A stretch of 64,000 nucleotides of DNA from an uncultured Lachnospiraceae bacterium (GTDB lineage Bacteria > Bacillota > Clostridia > Lachnospirales > Lachnospiraceae), in NCBI GenBank assembly GCA_910578115.1, contig CAJTPO010000012.1:43317-107316 (forward strand), given 5' to 3'. Below are positions 7,741 through 15,776 of this stretch, piece after piece. The translations under genes were made by a program, and so were the position numbers. The notes under the pieces were generated by a model, which searched no databases, had not been told where the DNA came from, and saw only the letters and a program-made list of their open reading frames with translations. The number at the start of each line of letters is the position of its first letter. Position 1 is the stretch's first letter.

Positions 7741-8922
7741 TCACTCCACATGAATCTCTCTGGCGATAATGGCCTTATCGGCAACACTGCTGTTCATGCC
7801 TTCCTGCTCCATCTGTATCCAGTCGTCAAAATTGTCAAAAATGAAGATATGCAGCGTTTCAATCTCTTTTCCCTGCACGGCAAATGTGGCTGCACCCGCT
7901 ATTTCCATCCCTGGATAGAGCATTTCTCCATCCTGATCAAAACAAATCGTCTGACAGGGTTCATAAGACCATCCAAGAAGTTCAAACATTTCTGCATCCG
8001 TCATATCAGGATTCATTGAAAGCAGTTTTTCCCTCCTGTCGTCCGTCAGTTCTCTCTGCTCTCCCGGTGTTGTCGCATGGACGATTACCTGATACGGAGA
8101 TACCACGACATCTTCAAGTGTAATATTCCCCTTTTTTTCACCCACTTCAATTATCCTTACATCTGACTCGTTTACTTCAAACGGGACGACAATATTCCAG
8201 CTGCCATCCGTCCAGTGGGATGCCGATATGTCCTCCGCGTCAAGCATCCTGTCATCATCATGGCCAAGACCGCTTACATCCAGGTTAAGTTCACCGCTGC
8301 CAGCATGTTTCTTTGCAAGATCTATCTTCAACATGCCTGCAAAGGTATGGCTGTCGATCACATCTCCCTCAAACCTGTTTTCCAGCCAGACGGGCGTGCT
8401 TCCATCCACACTCCACGTTCCGTCTATATAAAATCCTGCGGCTGTCCGCTCATCTGCAGCATTCATACCGGTATAATGTCTGGGAATGTGCGTAAAATCT
8501 GCATCTTCCGATTCAATATTTACCGTAAGAAATACGGAATATCCATCACAGTAGACTTCTGATGCAGTCAGTGTGATTCCTTGATCAGACACGGTAAAGT
8601 CCGCTGTATCCAAACTGCCCGCATGATCCTCATTTGTCAGGACTGTTCCCTTTTCCGAGTAATCTCCGGAATAGGTGACATCATCCTCAATCTTTTCAAA
8701 AATTTTTCCGATCAGCGGAATTTTTGCTGCAAATGCCGGATTAAAATATCCCAATCCCCCAATCCCGATAACGGCAGCCGTCACTGCTGCAGCCAAAACA
8801 TTCCCTGTTTTACCAGATTTCTTCACTTTACCCTTCCTCCTTCTATGTATCTGTATATCTTTGTCACTTATTTCAGGAGCAAGGGCCTGCTTTAAGATTT
8901 GATCCAATCTTTCATCTGTCAT
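7741..8922 (-). CDS. DUF4179 transmembrane protein, probable anti-sigma factor
   Basis: 393 residues. A short basic cytoplasmic N-terminus (about 1-40) is followed by one membrane helix (about 42-62) and then the DUF4179 signature NPAFAAKIPLIGKIFEKI. A large extracellular beta-rich domain follows. The start overlaps the end of the sigma-factor gene upstream by 11 bases, so the two are coupled. Proteins of this build hold their partner sigma factor at the membrane until an envelope signal arrives. A broken relative lies at 6650-6775. Confidence 0.88.
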   Translation of the reverse strand: MTDERLDQILKQALAPEISDKDIQIHRRRKGKVKKSGKTGNVLAAAVTAAVIGIGGLGYFNPAFAAKIPLIGKIFEKIEDDVTYSGDYSEKGTVLTNEDHAGSLDTADFTVSDQGITLTASEVYCDGYSVFLTVNIESEDADFTHIPRHYTGMNAADERTAAGFYIDGTWSVDGSTPVWLENRFEGDVIDSHTFAGMLKIDLAKKHAGSGELNLDVSGLGHDDDRMLDAEDISASHWTDGSWNIVVPFEVNESDVRIIEVGEKKGNITLEDVVVSPYQVIVHATTPGEQRELTDDRREKLLSMNPDMTDAEMFELLGWSYEPCQTICFDQDGEMLYPGMEIAGAATFAVQGKEIETLHIFIFDNFDDWIQMEQEGMNSSVADKAIIAREIHVE

Positions 8923-9451
8923 ATCCTATTGCCTCCAATTTTTCCTTTAACTGCTGCTTCGCTCTCCGTATCCGGCTCTTGACAGTTCCCTCCGGCAGTC
9001 CGAGAATTTCAGACACCTCATTGATCTGCATACCCGCCGAGTAATACAAATAGATTGGTATTCTGTACTTTTCAGGCAGAGAGGCAACTAATCTCTGTAT
9101 CATCTCCACCTCATTTTTCTGCAATACAATGTATTCTGGTGAAACTTCATTGCCATGGTCCGAAACTTCATATCCCTCATCGGCCATCTCATCCATACTG
9201 TTCATCGGAACCAGCCTCATCCGGTTTGCATATTTTTTCTTTTTGTTTTTCCAAAGATAAATAGAAGTGGATAAAGCATAACTCTTTGTATTCTGCGCAG
9301 AGTCCAGTCTTTTCTTTTTCTCCAGCAGTTTGAGCATCGTGTCCTGATACAGTTCGTCCCCGTCTTCCGCATCCCCAGCTGTCATCCGGCAAAAACGCAG
9401 AATATCCTTTCCAAACTTCAAGACAAACCGCTCGAATTCATCATGATTCAT
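8912..9451 (-). CDS. RNA polymerase sigma-70 factor, ECF type
   Basis: 179 residues. Region 2 is at about 5-75 (ILRFCRMTAGDAEDGDELYQD...) and region 4 at about 115-172 (LPEKYRIPIYLYYSAGMQINEVSEIL, then GTVKSRIRRAKQQL). It recruits RNA polymerase to envelope-stress promoters and is held by the DUF4179 protein downstream. ATG 9451 is preferred because AGGAGG (9461-9466) sits 9 bases upstream; the nearer in-frame ATG at 9460 touches the ribosome site. Confidence 0.92.
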   Translation of the reverse strand: MNHDEFERFVLKFGKDILRFCRMTAGDAEDGDELYQDTMLKLLEKKKRLDSAQNTKSYALSTSIYLWKNKKKKYANRMRLVPMNSMDEMADEGYEVSDHGNEVSPEYIVLQKNEVEMIQRLVASLPEKYRIPIYLYYSAGMQINEVSEILGLPEGTVKSRIRRAKQQLKEKLEAIGYDR

Positions 9452-9516
9452 AGCAGCCATCCTCCTCCTTCTTCTTCCAAGTCGACCTGCAAAGAATTGC
9501 CCTTGCATGTAGATAT

Positions 9517-9542
9517 TGTCATGACACGGGAAAAAGGTTTCA
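9517..9542 (-). promoter_or_regulatory. Possible ECF-type promoter of the sigma/anti-sigma operon
   Basis: About 85 bases upstream of the sigma gene the minus strand reads TGAAACC followed by a T-run (around 9528-9542). This is the classic -35 shape of ECF promoters and would fit autoregulation. The -10 region 16-17 bases further on (GACAAT) is not a clear ECF -10. Confidence 0.3.
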
Positions 9543-9668
9543 ACTTCTCAGAGAATTTTATCATTTTAAGAAGAAAACGCAAATATTCACCGTTTACAGC
9601 CACTATAAAAGGCACCAACGAATATTTCCGCTAATGCCTTCTAACTGGTTATAAACTATTTGGTTTAT

Positions 9669-10088
9669 CTAAAAATTTCGTTGTACATTAAGTACATTCA
9701 TTAATGCTTCCTGCAACACTCTTGATACATTGATTCCAGCATGTTCAGCTTCATAATTGAGCCAACTGGGGATTGTGACATTTTTTCTTACCGTTTTTGT
9801 GTCAATTTTCCTTCTATATTCTCCTGAATCAATATCCACAAATGATATAACTGTGGCACCCTCTTCTGCAAAAATTCCATTATTTACATTTAAATCATTT
9901 ATTTCAGATGGTAAGGGAATTTCTGTTCCATCATCTTCCATAGATACACATTTTAATTCAATTGCATCTCTGGCCATTTCCATAGCATCTGACATGTCCG
10001 TTCCCTCTGTTAAAATTTCCAGATCAGGAACCTCCACTAGTACAACTGTATCTGTTTTTGTAAAAAATACAGGATACACATTCTTCAT
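9669..10088 (-). CDS. hicB: HicB-family antitoxin
   Basis: 139 residues. The N-terminal ~70 residues form the HicB partial RNase H-like fold (YPVFFTKTDTVVLVEVPDLEILTEG, then AMEMARDAIELKC). The C-terminal part (KTVRKNVTIPSWLNYEAEHAGINVSRVLQEAL) is a ribbon-helix-helix DNA-binding domain. It neutralises the HicA mRNA interferase and represses the operon. It lies 67 bases downstream of hicA on the same strand. Confidence 0.9.
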   Translation of the reverse strand: MKNVYPVFFTKTDTVVLVEVPDLEILTEGTDMSDAMEMARDAIELKCVSMEDDGTEIPLPSEINDLNVNNGIFAEEGATVISFVDIDSGEYRRKIDTKTVRKNVTIPSWLNYEAEHAGINVSRVLQEALMNVLNVQRNF

Positions 10089-10155
10089 CTTATATTCTCC
10101 GTATCGTATATATATTCATAATAAATAAATTGTAATTAGATTATCTATTAGTATA

Positions 10156-10326
10156 TCAAAGTCTTCTTCTTTTTATAATTGCTTTTGCAAGCCTTTCATC
10201 AATTTCTTTATGCCTTGGAACTTCCTCCTTCTCTTTACCTCTAACATAGATATCATGATTGCTTCCGTGCCTTTCAAAGATAAAGCCTGCCTCTTCAAGC
10301 TTTTTCACTAAATCCCTTTGCTTCAT
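10156..10326 (-). CDS. hicA: HicA-family mRNA interferase toxin
   Basis: A 56-residue frame beginning MKQRDLVKKLEEAGF and continuing FERHGSNHDIYVRG, which is the complete double-stranded-RNA-binding-like HicA fold with catalytic His24 in GSNH. The PRHKEI and LAKAIIKR ends match the family. A GGAGG site precedes ATG 10326. In this family the toxin cleaves mRNA and is blocked by HicB, encoded next. The frame is intact. Confidence 0.9.
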   Translation of the reverse strand: MKQRDLVKKLEEAGFIFERHGSNHDIYVRGKEKEEVPRHKEIDERLAKAIIKRRRL

Positions 10327-10386
10327 CAACTTACCTCCGCAAAATTAACAGTTCCATTTATTAAAGATTCCCCCTTTCCTTTCTTT

Positions 10387-10415
10387 ATTATACACACTTT
10401 ATACGTATAAGTCAA
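10387..10415 (-). promoter_or_regulatory. hicAB promoter with palindromic operator in the spacer
   Basis: On the minus strand TTGACT (-35, 10410-10415) and TATAAT (-10, 10387-10392) are exactly 17 bases apart. The perfect 12-bp palindrome TTATACGTATAA (10399-10410) lies inside the spacer and touches the -35. It is well placed for repression by the ribbon-helix-helix domain of HicB. Confidence 0.75.
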
Positions 10416-10464
10416 TAATTTTATACTTACTAAATGTGCATAAAACGATTCTTTTATTGTGTTA

Positions 10465-10701
10465 TTAAAACAAACACTCTATAACATCAATTCCAGCCAT
10501 TTTCAGTCCATTATATATTGTTTCCTGTTCCTCTTCGTTTCTTATCTGATTTTCCGAAAAATATCCGTATTTCTCATGAAATATCTTACTTTTCATGTTA
10601 CGAAAAACATATAATTTTCTATCTTTTTCAATGCAGCTATCTACATCAAAATTACTACTTCCCCATGCACCTGACTTTCTAAGTAAATCAAAATATTTCA
10701 T
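10465..10701 (-). CDS. Small hypothetical protein
   Basis: 78 residues, rich in charged residues, with no membrane helix or signal peptide and no family I recognise (starts MKYFDLLRKSGAWGSS, ends GIDVIECLF). The ribosome site is weak. It lies just upstream of hicA on the same strand but is separated from it by the hicA promoter. Its size and AT-rich codon use match the neighbouring toxin-antitoxin genes, so it probably arrived with them. Confidence 0.5.
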   Translation of the reverse strand: MKYFDLLRKSGAWGSSNFDVDSCIEKDRKLYVFRNMKSKIFHEKYGYFSENQIRNEEEQETIYNGLKMAGIDVIECLF

Positions 10702-10760
10702 CTGCTTATTAATTAGCCACTCCCGTTACAACTTTAGTATAGCACTTCAAACCTTACATT

Positions 10761-10846
10761 TTTGACCGGTTCTACTGTGCCGATAAGTCCCATACAGACA
10801 AGTCACATTTCGGTCTTGGACTGAGCATCGCAAAAGAGCTGGCAGA
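10761..10846 (+). pseudogene. Relic of a histidine kinase ATPase domain
   Basis: Read forward, this stretch encodes FDRFYCADKSHTDKSHFGLG continuing LSIAKELAEF. This is the F-box/G-box region of a PhoR/BaeS-type histidine kinase (FxRFYRxD...GLGLSIAKxL). Nothing of the rest of the kinase flanks it, and there is no start codon. It is a short left-over of a deleted two-component gene. Confidence 0.65.
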
Positions 10847-10870
10847 ATTTCGGCGGCGCTTCTTTTTTTC

Positions 10871-11383
10871 TTACGCTTCCGTTAAAAAACACGCCTCCGG
10901 TTTCGCCGGAACCATCTCTCCTGTTTTTGTATAGGTTACAGGCTCTCTTACGGCGTCCATCCTGATCTCCTCAGGACCCGTACTGTCAGAATCTGCGTGA
11001 TCCTTTAACAATGCCTTTCCTTCCTCACTGATCTCCACAAGATATGCTCCTGTCTCTTTCATATCCGCACCGGCAGCCGCATTTCTGCTATCCTCAATTC
11101 TCTCTTCCAGCTCTTCACGTTCTTCCCTGCACTTCCGGACAGCCTCCTCGCGCTGTTCCTCCGCGATCCTGCGGGTCTCCTCCGCATCCTCCTTCATGCC
11201 CTCGTCAGCCTGCTCTTTGTATTCACAGGCAGCTTCGTGACAGGCACTCATGTAGCCCATGGCCTGCTCCATCTTTCCGGTATCGCCCTTCTGCCTCGCC
11301 TCCTTATAAGCCCGAAACGGGGTATTGAGCAGACTCATATTTGTCCTTGCACCTACAAGACCTTCCATTGTCTTCGTATTCAT
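10871..11383 (-). CDS. Hypothetical coiled-coil protein
   Basis: 170 residues. The N-terminal part (TMEGLVGARTNMSLLNTPFR) is followed by a long charged helix (about 40-110, rich in Glu, Lys and Arg with heptad spacing) and an acidic tail. No signal peptide or membrane helix is seen. The start at 11383 has a GGGAGG site. I do not recognise a functional family. It is transcribed in the same direction as the sensor/regulator pair that ends 90 bases upstream (11474). Confidence 0.65.
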   Translation of the reverse strand: MNTKTMEGLVGARTNMSLLNTPFRAYKEARQKGDTGKMEQAMGYMSACHEAACEYKEQADEGMKEDAEETRRIAEEQREEAVRKCREEREELEERIEDSRNAAAGADMKETGAYLVEISEEGKALLKDHADSDSTGPEEIRMDAVREPVTYTKTGEMVPAKPEACFLTEA

Positions 11384-11473
11384 AGTACCGCCTCCCAATC
11401 ATCGTTTTTAAGAGCATCAAAAGCCCTCATTTATCTTTTCGGCGGCGTGAATATACGCTGTTAGTTTTCTGCT

Positions 11474-12853
11474 TCAAACAGCCGTTTTGATGTCATGTGC
11501 GGCATCCGGAAACGGCACCAGAATGGAGATTACAAAAATCCCACTCTTCGCCTCAACATTCATCACTCCATGATACCCCCGCACGACATCGCCCACATTC
11601 AGCAGGCCAATCCCATGTTCCTGCGAATCCCCTTTCCTCGTAAAGCCTTCTGTAAACTTTTCCGTCCTGTCCATACTGTTTTTAACTTCGATCAGAAAAC
11701 ATTTCTTTACCGCTTTCGCCTGAATATTGATAAAGCGGTATTCTTCCTGCTGCATCCTTCCACACGCTTCCAGTGCATTATCCAGTATGTTTCCCAACAG
11801 TACACACAGGTCAAATTCATTGATGCACCAATCCTTTGGCATCTGCACATCGCACTCCCATTTGATCTTCTCTTCTTCCGCCTGTTTCCGCTTCTGATAC
11901 AGGAGCGCGTCCACCGTCTTATTCCCTGTCAGGTCTCCCCCGGTATCCAGGACAATGCCTTCCATTTTTTTCAGGTAGTCATCTATCTTCTCCCATTCTT
12001 TATGCCGGGACAGCGCCGACAAGGCAATGATATGGTTTTTCATGTCGTGCCGCAGCCGTTCCGACTGTCTGTACTGCTCCGCCATCATTTTATAGACTGC
12101 AATCTGCGCATGGTACCGGCCGCTCATTTCCTGCTCCAGATAAATCCGGTTCATCCCAAATACATAAAATCCCGCCGCTGCCATAGACAGAAGCGCCAAC
12201 ACCCAAAATTCAGAATAGCTGAAAATCTGGTCATAATACAACCCCATATTTCCCCCGCTCCTGACCATAATGCCATTGCTCGCCCCCAGACTCGCCGCAT
12301 CATATACCGTAACGATCACAAGCAAAGGAACCGCCAGTATGACGTACCATTTTCCCCGCCTGCCGCTAAAAACAGGCTCAAGATGCTTCGACAGCCAGTG
12401 TACAGCCAATATGGCAAAGCAATAACCAATACCGCTGATCAGTCCGCCACCCCAATTCCCTATAAGCGGTTCCGGAATCTTTTTTACCGTATGCAGGAAA
12501 AACAGTTCCAGACACGATAAAAGAGAAGCGCAGAACTCTGGTACCAGCCTGGCAGCCACCAGCAGTATAGAGGCAGCCAGAATCCTTTTTTCCCTTTCTG
12601 ACCGAAACAGCAGCATCACCAGTCCCACAAAAAATACAGATCTCGACAGCATCAAAAAACTGTACAGGCCGAAAGACATCCGGCCCAACATATTCCTTAA
12701 CAGCCAGCCGCAACAGACCAAAATCAGAAACAGCCACTCCCGCCTTCTGGAGATCCCTAAAAATTTCCTGCAAAATTGATCCGCCGCCCACAGAACTCCC
12801 AGGCAGAATGGCAGTACGATCAAAATATCCATATAGTCCGAGAGCAGCTTCAT
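11474..12853 (-). CDS. GHKL-type sensor histidine kinase, AgrC-like
   Basis: 459 residues: an N-terminal membrane region of about six to seven helices (1-235), then the phosphoacceptor RLRHDMKNHI, the N-box LLGNILDNALEAC and a GIGLLNV G-box. Its ATG overlaps the TGA of the response-regulator gene (ATGA), so the pair is translationally coupled. No peptide-pheromone gene is beside it. Part of a near-identical second copy survives as a chimeric relic at 58805-59353. Confidence 0.9.
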   Translation of the reverse strand: MKLLSDYMDILIVLPFCLGVLWAADQFCRKFLGISRRREWLFLILVCCGWLLRNMLGRMSFGLYSFLMLSRSVFFVGLVMLLFRSEREKRILAASILLVAARLVPEFCASLLSCLELFFLHTVKKIPEPLIGNWGGGLISGIGYCFAILAVHWLSKHLEPVFSGRRGKWYVILAVPLLVIVTVYDAASLGASNGIMVRSGGNMGLYYDQIFSYSEFWVLALLSMAAAGFYVFGMNRIYLEQEMSGRYHAQIAVYKMMAEQYRQSERLRHDMKNHIIALSALSRHKEWEKIDDYLKKMEGIVLDTGGDLTGNKTVDALLYQKRKQAEEEKIKWECDVQMPKDWCINEFDLCVLLGNILDNALEACGRMQQEEYRFINIQAKAVKKCFLIEVKNSMDRTEKFTEGFTRKGDSQEHGIGLLNVGDVVRGYHGVMNVEAKSGIFVISILVPFPDAAHDIKTAV

Positions 12854-13566
12854 AGAATTCCCCCATTTTCCCGCATAGCCTTAAGCACCTCCTGACAGAA
12901 CTCCTCGTATCTTCTTTTTGCGATCACGATTCTTTCCCCGTTCTCCAGAATCACTTCCTGCCTGTTATACCCGTCAACATATTTCAGATTTATAAGATAG
13001 CTTTTATGACACCGGAAAAAGCCTTTATCCCGCAGTTTGTTCTCCAACTCCCCGATCTGCTCATAATAAGTAAAAATACCTTCCGGCCCATGAGCGTCAA
13101 CGATTCTTCCTTGTATCTCGAAATAGTATATATCATCAAGAAATAACTTCTTTTTCTGCCTTTCTCTGCTGACAATAATAAATTCCTGTGAACGCCTTTC
13201 TGTTTTCTGGACGGCTTTTTGCAGTACGTTTTTCAGCTTCCTGTCTTCCACAGGTTTCAGCAGATATTGGAACGCCTCCACGTCATACGCTTCAAACACA
13301 TACTCCCTGCTGGAAGAAACAAAAATAAGTATCTTGTCAAATGCCTTCCTGCGGAAAAGCTGTGCTGTTTTCATCCCGTCCATCTCCTGCATTATGATAT
13401 CCAGGAAAACAATGTCGAAACTTTCCAGTGTCTGCAGCAGTTCCCCGCCACTTCGAAATTGACGGATAATACATGGTATTTTCATTTCTTCCATAACTCT
13501 TTTTATTCTCTTTTCCATGTTGCAGCATTCTATGACTTCATCATCACACACTGCTATTGACAGCAT
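12850..13566 (-). CDS. LytTR-family response regulator, AgrA-like
   Basis: 238 residues. The receiver has CDDE at 7-10 and Asp56 in VFLDIIMQEMDG. The LytTR DNA-binding domain begins near residue 140 (LFLDDIYYFEIQG, then GFFRCHKSYLINLKYV). ATG 13566 is preferred over the ATG two codons upstream because the AAGAGGTG site abuts the latter. It works with the kinase whose gene starts in its stop codon. Residues about 85-195 recur at roughly 92% identity in the relic at 59033-59353. Confidence 0.9.
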   Translation of the reverse strand: MLSIAVCDDEVIECCNMEKRIKRVMEEMKIPCIIRQFRSGGELLQTLESFDIVFLDIIMQEMDGMKTAQLFRRKAFDKILIFVSSSREYVFEAYDVEAFQYLLKPVEDRKLKNVLQKAVQKTERRSQEFIIVSRERQKKKLFLDDIYYFEIQGRIVDAHGPEGIFTYYEQIGELENKLRDKGFFRCHKSYLINLKYVDGYNRQEVILENGERIVIAKRRYEEFCQEVLKAMRENGGIL

Positions 13567-13580
13567 TTTCATCACCTCTT

Positions 13581-13706
13581 TTACAGGTATATATTATAGA
13601 TCGACACAAATACGGACAAAGTTCCGTCGATGACATGAACGGACATTTCGCTTTGCTCAATCGCCTTTTTACAATCAGGCAGACCGGCTCCGGTTTTCTC
13701 TCTTAA
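13581..13706 (-). pseudogene. Possible relic of a GHKL kinase C-terminus
   Basis: A minus-strand frame encodes EKTGAGLPDCKKAIEQ then MSVHVIDGTLSVFVSI and a stop. The pattern GxGLxxxKxxIE...GxxxVxV resembles the last strand-helix-strand of GHKL ATPase domains. No start codon or ribosome site is present; it begins where the DUF4180 gene stops. The resemblance is by eye and short, so this is tentative. Confidence 0.3.
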
Positions 13707-14068
13707 CCGTGATACAGTATCCATTCCTCGGCGGCCTGTACGCTGTCATATACGCGGAATTCGTTCCCCTTGTTGGACTCTATCACCAGCTCTTTGAATC
13801 TCCCCTCAAGAAGTCCCATATCCTGAATGATCAGAGCTGTTTTGATATTGTATGTTTGAAATTTGTTCAGCACCGCTCCAGCCAGACCGGTTCGCAGATT
13901 GAAAAAATCCGGCGACACCGATCTTTCATGGAGCAGCAGACTGTCGATATCGTTGCTGAAACAAGCGGACACCAGCTCTATGGCATCCTGCTCGGAGGAC
14001 AGAACCCCCGTGAACGGGGTGCAGTCCAGATAACGTCCGTTTTCATTTGTTATAATATTGAAATTCAT
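13703..14068 (-). CDS. DUF4180 domain protein
   Basis: 121 residues matching DUF4180 throughout: NENGRYLDC, the SEQDAIELVSACF helix, the LLLHERSVSPDFFNLRTGLAG core and the terminal DSVQAAEEWI. The function of the family is not established. The gene starts within the stop codon of the PadR regulator gene (ATGA overlap). This PadR-DUF4180 pairing is common in Firmicutes and implies a shared role, perhaps sensing or protecting against an inhibitor. Confidence 0.88.
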   Translation of the reverse strand: MNFNIITNENGRYLDCTPFTGVLSSEQDAIELVSACFSNDIDSLLLHERSVSPDFFNLRTGLAGAVLNKFQTYNIKTALIIQDMGLLEGRFKELVIESNKGNEFRVYDSVQAAEEWILYHG

Positions 14069-14622
14069 ATTTGTTCTCCTTTTTTGTAATGTTCTAATCC
14101 CTCACGGAATTGCTGTATCCAGCACAGCTCCACTTCACACATCCGGACAAAGTTGTCGTAGATCATTTCCCACACAAAGTGCTCCTGCTCCGTCCGGTTG
14201 GGGAAATTCTTCTCGCGGCGCTTTTCTTCTTTCCGCATGGCTAATTGCTGCGTCATCGTTTCTTCATACTTTGTGAGCATCTCATCTATTTTCTCCGGTT
14301 CCAATCGTCCGGCCCATGACAGCTGTATGAGAAAAGTCTTTTTATACTCCGGTATTTCCGGTTCTTCACCGGTCACCCACCTGATCAGTTCGGCCAAGCC
14401 GGATTCCGTAATGGAATAAATCTTTTTGTTCGGGGCACTTTCCTGATACTGTATCTCATTTGTCACAAAGCCGTTTTCGAGCAGCTTCACAAGCGCCTTG
14501 TAAATCTGGTTGTTGTTGCCCGACCAGTAGAGGAACGGAGAGTCCTGCATCACCCGCTTAACATCATATCCTGTAAGTGGTTTCCAACTAAGCAATCCCA
14601 AAATTGCGTAATCAATCATCAT
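14065..14622 (-). CDS. PadR-family transcriptional regulator
   Basis: 185 residues. The winged helix-turn-helix is at 1-85 (DYAILGLLSWKPLTGYDVKR, IYKALVKLLENGFV) and the C-terminal coiled dimerisation region carries the Vir-like helix. PadR proteins are repressors released by small aromatic or drug-like ligands. GGAGGG precedes the tandem ATGs. Dyads containing TTAAC/GTTAA overlap its own promoter, consistent with autorepression of the PadR-DUF4180 operon. Confidence 0.92.
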   Translation of the reverse strand: MMIDYAILGLLSWKPLTGYDVKRVMQDSPFLYWSGNNNQIYKALVKLLENGFVTNEIQYQESAPNKKIYSITESGLAELIRWVTGEEPEIPEYKKTFLIQLSWAGRLEPEKIDEMLTKYEETMTQQLAMRKEEKRREKNFPNRTEQEHFVWEMIYDNFVRMCEVELCWIQQFREGLEHYKKGEQI

Positions 14623-14641
14623 AATAGTTCCCTCCTTATCA

Positions 14642-14742
14642 TATGTTAATTTTAACCTATAATATTGATTGCGTCAATCCAGCTCCGTGGAAATGTTTAC
14701 TCTGTTTCGTTCCTCTTTAACATAGGTTAAGAGTAACATAAG
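14642..14742 (-). promoter_or_regulatory. PadR promoter with three GTTAA/TTAAC dyads
   Basis: On the minus strand TTGACG (14672-14677) and TAAAAT (14649-14654) are 17 bases apart. GTTAA-TT-TTAAC sits on the -10 (around 14645-14656). Two more dyads, TTAAC-ATAG-GTTAA and TAAC-ATAA-GTTA, lie at about 14717-14745. The repeated half-site is the best candidate for the PadR operator. Confidence 0.6.
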
Positions 14743-14850
14743 TTAAAAGGCATGTCAAGGAGAACTTTCAAAACTTTTGCGTAAAAACACAAGATAGAAA
14801 AATTTACAGCCATATGCTAAAATGATACAGAAAACGACAAAAATACTTCC

Positions 14851-14890
14851 CAACCAACAGTTGAATCTCCCCAATCCAACTGCTGGTTTG
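14851..14890 (+). repeat. Hairpin upstream of the XRE regulator gene
   Basis: CAACCAACAGTTG (14851-14863) pairs with CAACTGCTGGTTTG (14877-14890), with one mismatch and a 13-base loop. It lies about 50 bases upstream of the XRE start and could be an operator for it or a leader hairpin. No U-run follows, so it is not a standard terminator. Confidence 0.45.
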
Positions 14891-14940
14891 TGCAAAAAAC
14901 ATATAACCCGGTGTATCATCAAGGTGAAAGGAGCAAAACG

Positions 14941-15756
14941 ATGAACCAGATAGAGATTGGAAAATTTATTGCCAGATGTCGTAAAGAGAAAAAACTGACT
15001 CAGGCACAGTTGGCAGAAAAACTGAACATTACAGACAGGGCCGTATCCAAATGGGAAACAGGAAAAAGTATGCCCGATTCATCTATAATGTTAGAACTTT
15101 GTGAAATACTGGGAATCACAGTAAACGAGTTGTTAAGCGGGGAGAAAATCGACATGGAAAGATATGAAAAAAAGGTGGATGAAAATTTGATCGCTTTAAA
15201 AAGGAAAGACGAAAATAACATGACGAAGAATGTTATTATTTCAATTGTTTTTTCAGCAACACTGTTGACAGGAATTATGGTATGTCTTATTTGCAATATC
15301 GCAATATCCGGCAATTTAACATGGTCATTAATTCCGGTCAGCTCTATTGTATTCGCATGGGTAATATCTTTTCCAGGTATTGTTTTGGGGAAAAGAGGGA
15401 TTATCGTAAGTTTAATATCATTAAGTGTTTTTATCATCCCCTATTTGTTCTTATTGGGCAGTTTATTAAAAGTGAAAGAAGTATTTTCAATTGGTGCGGC
15501 GATGGCAGTGGCTTCGATCCTGTTCCTGTGGATAATAGCTGCAGTGTTTAAGCGTATGGAGAGGAAGTTGATCGCTTTGGGAACAACCTTTTTATCAGCG
15601 ATTCCATTTATGATTATTGTCAATGTAATACTATCACGAATGCTGAATGAGCCTGTTCTTGATGTATGGGATATACTGTCTGTCTTTATTCTGTTGATAT
15701 TGGCATCTGGCTCCTTTATTTGTGATTACGCTAAGAAAAGGGGATTGGTGAAATAA
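14941..15756 (+). CDS. XRE-family regulator with membrane domain
   Basis: 271 residues. The helix-turn-helix occupies about 5-60 (IGKFIARCRKEKKLTQAQLAEKL, DRAVSKWETGKSMPD), followed by a linker and about five to six membrane helices (100-265). Such membrane-tethered XRE proteins are frequent in Clostridia and probably report membrane or envelope state to a nearby target. ATG 14941 has an AAAGGAG site. The adjacent convergent ABC/FtsX exporter is a plausible target but nothing in the sequence proves it. Confidence 0.85.
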   Translation: MNQIEIGKFIARCRKEKKLTQAQLAEKLNITDRAVSKWETGKSMPDSSIMLELCEILGITVNELLSGEKIDMERYEKKVDENLIALKRKDENNMTKNVIISIVFSATLLTGIMVCLICNIAISGNLTWSLIPVSSIVFAWVISFPGIVLGKRGIIVSLISLSVFIIPYLFLLGSLLKVKEVFSIGAAMAVASILFLWIIAAVFKRMERKLIALGTTFLSAIPFMIIVNVILSRMLNEPVLDVWDILSVFILLILASGSFICDYAKKRGLVK

Positions 15757-15776
15757 GAAAAATCATTTAGTCCTTC

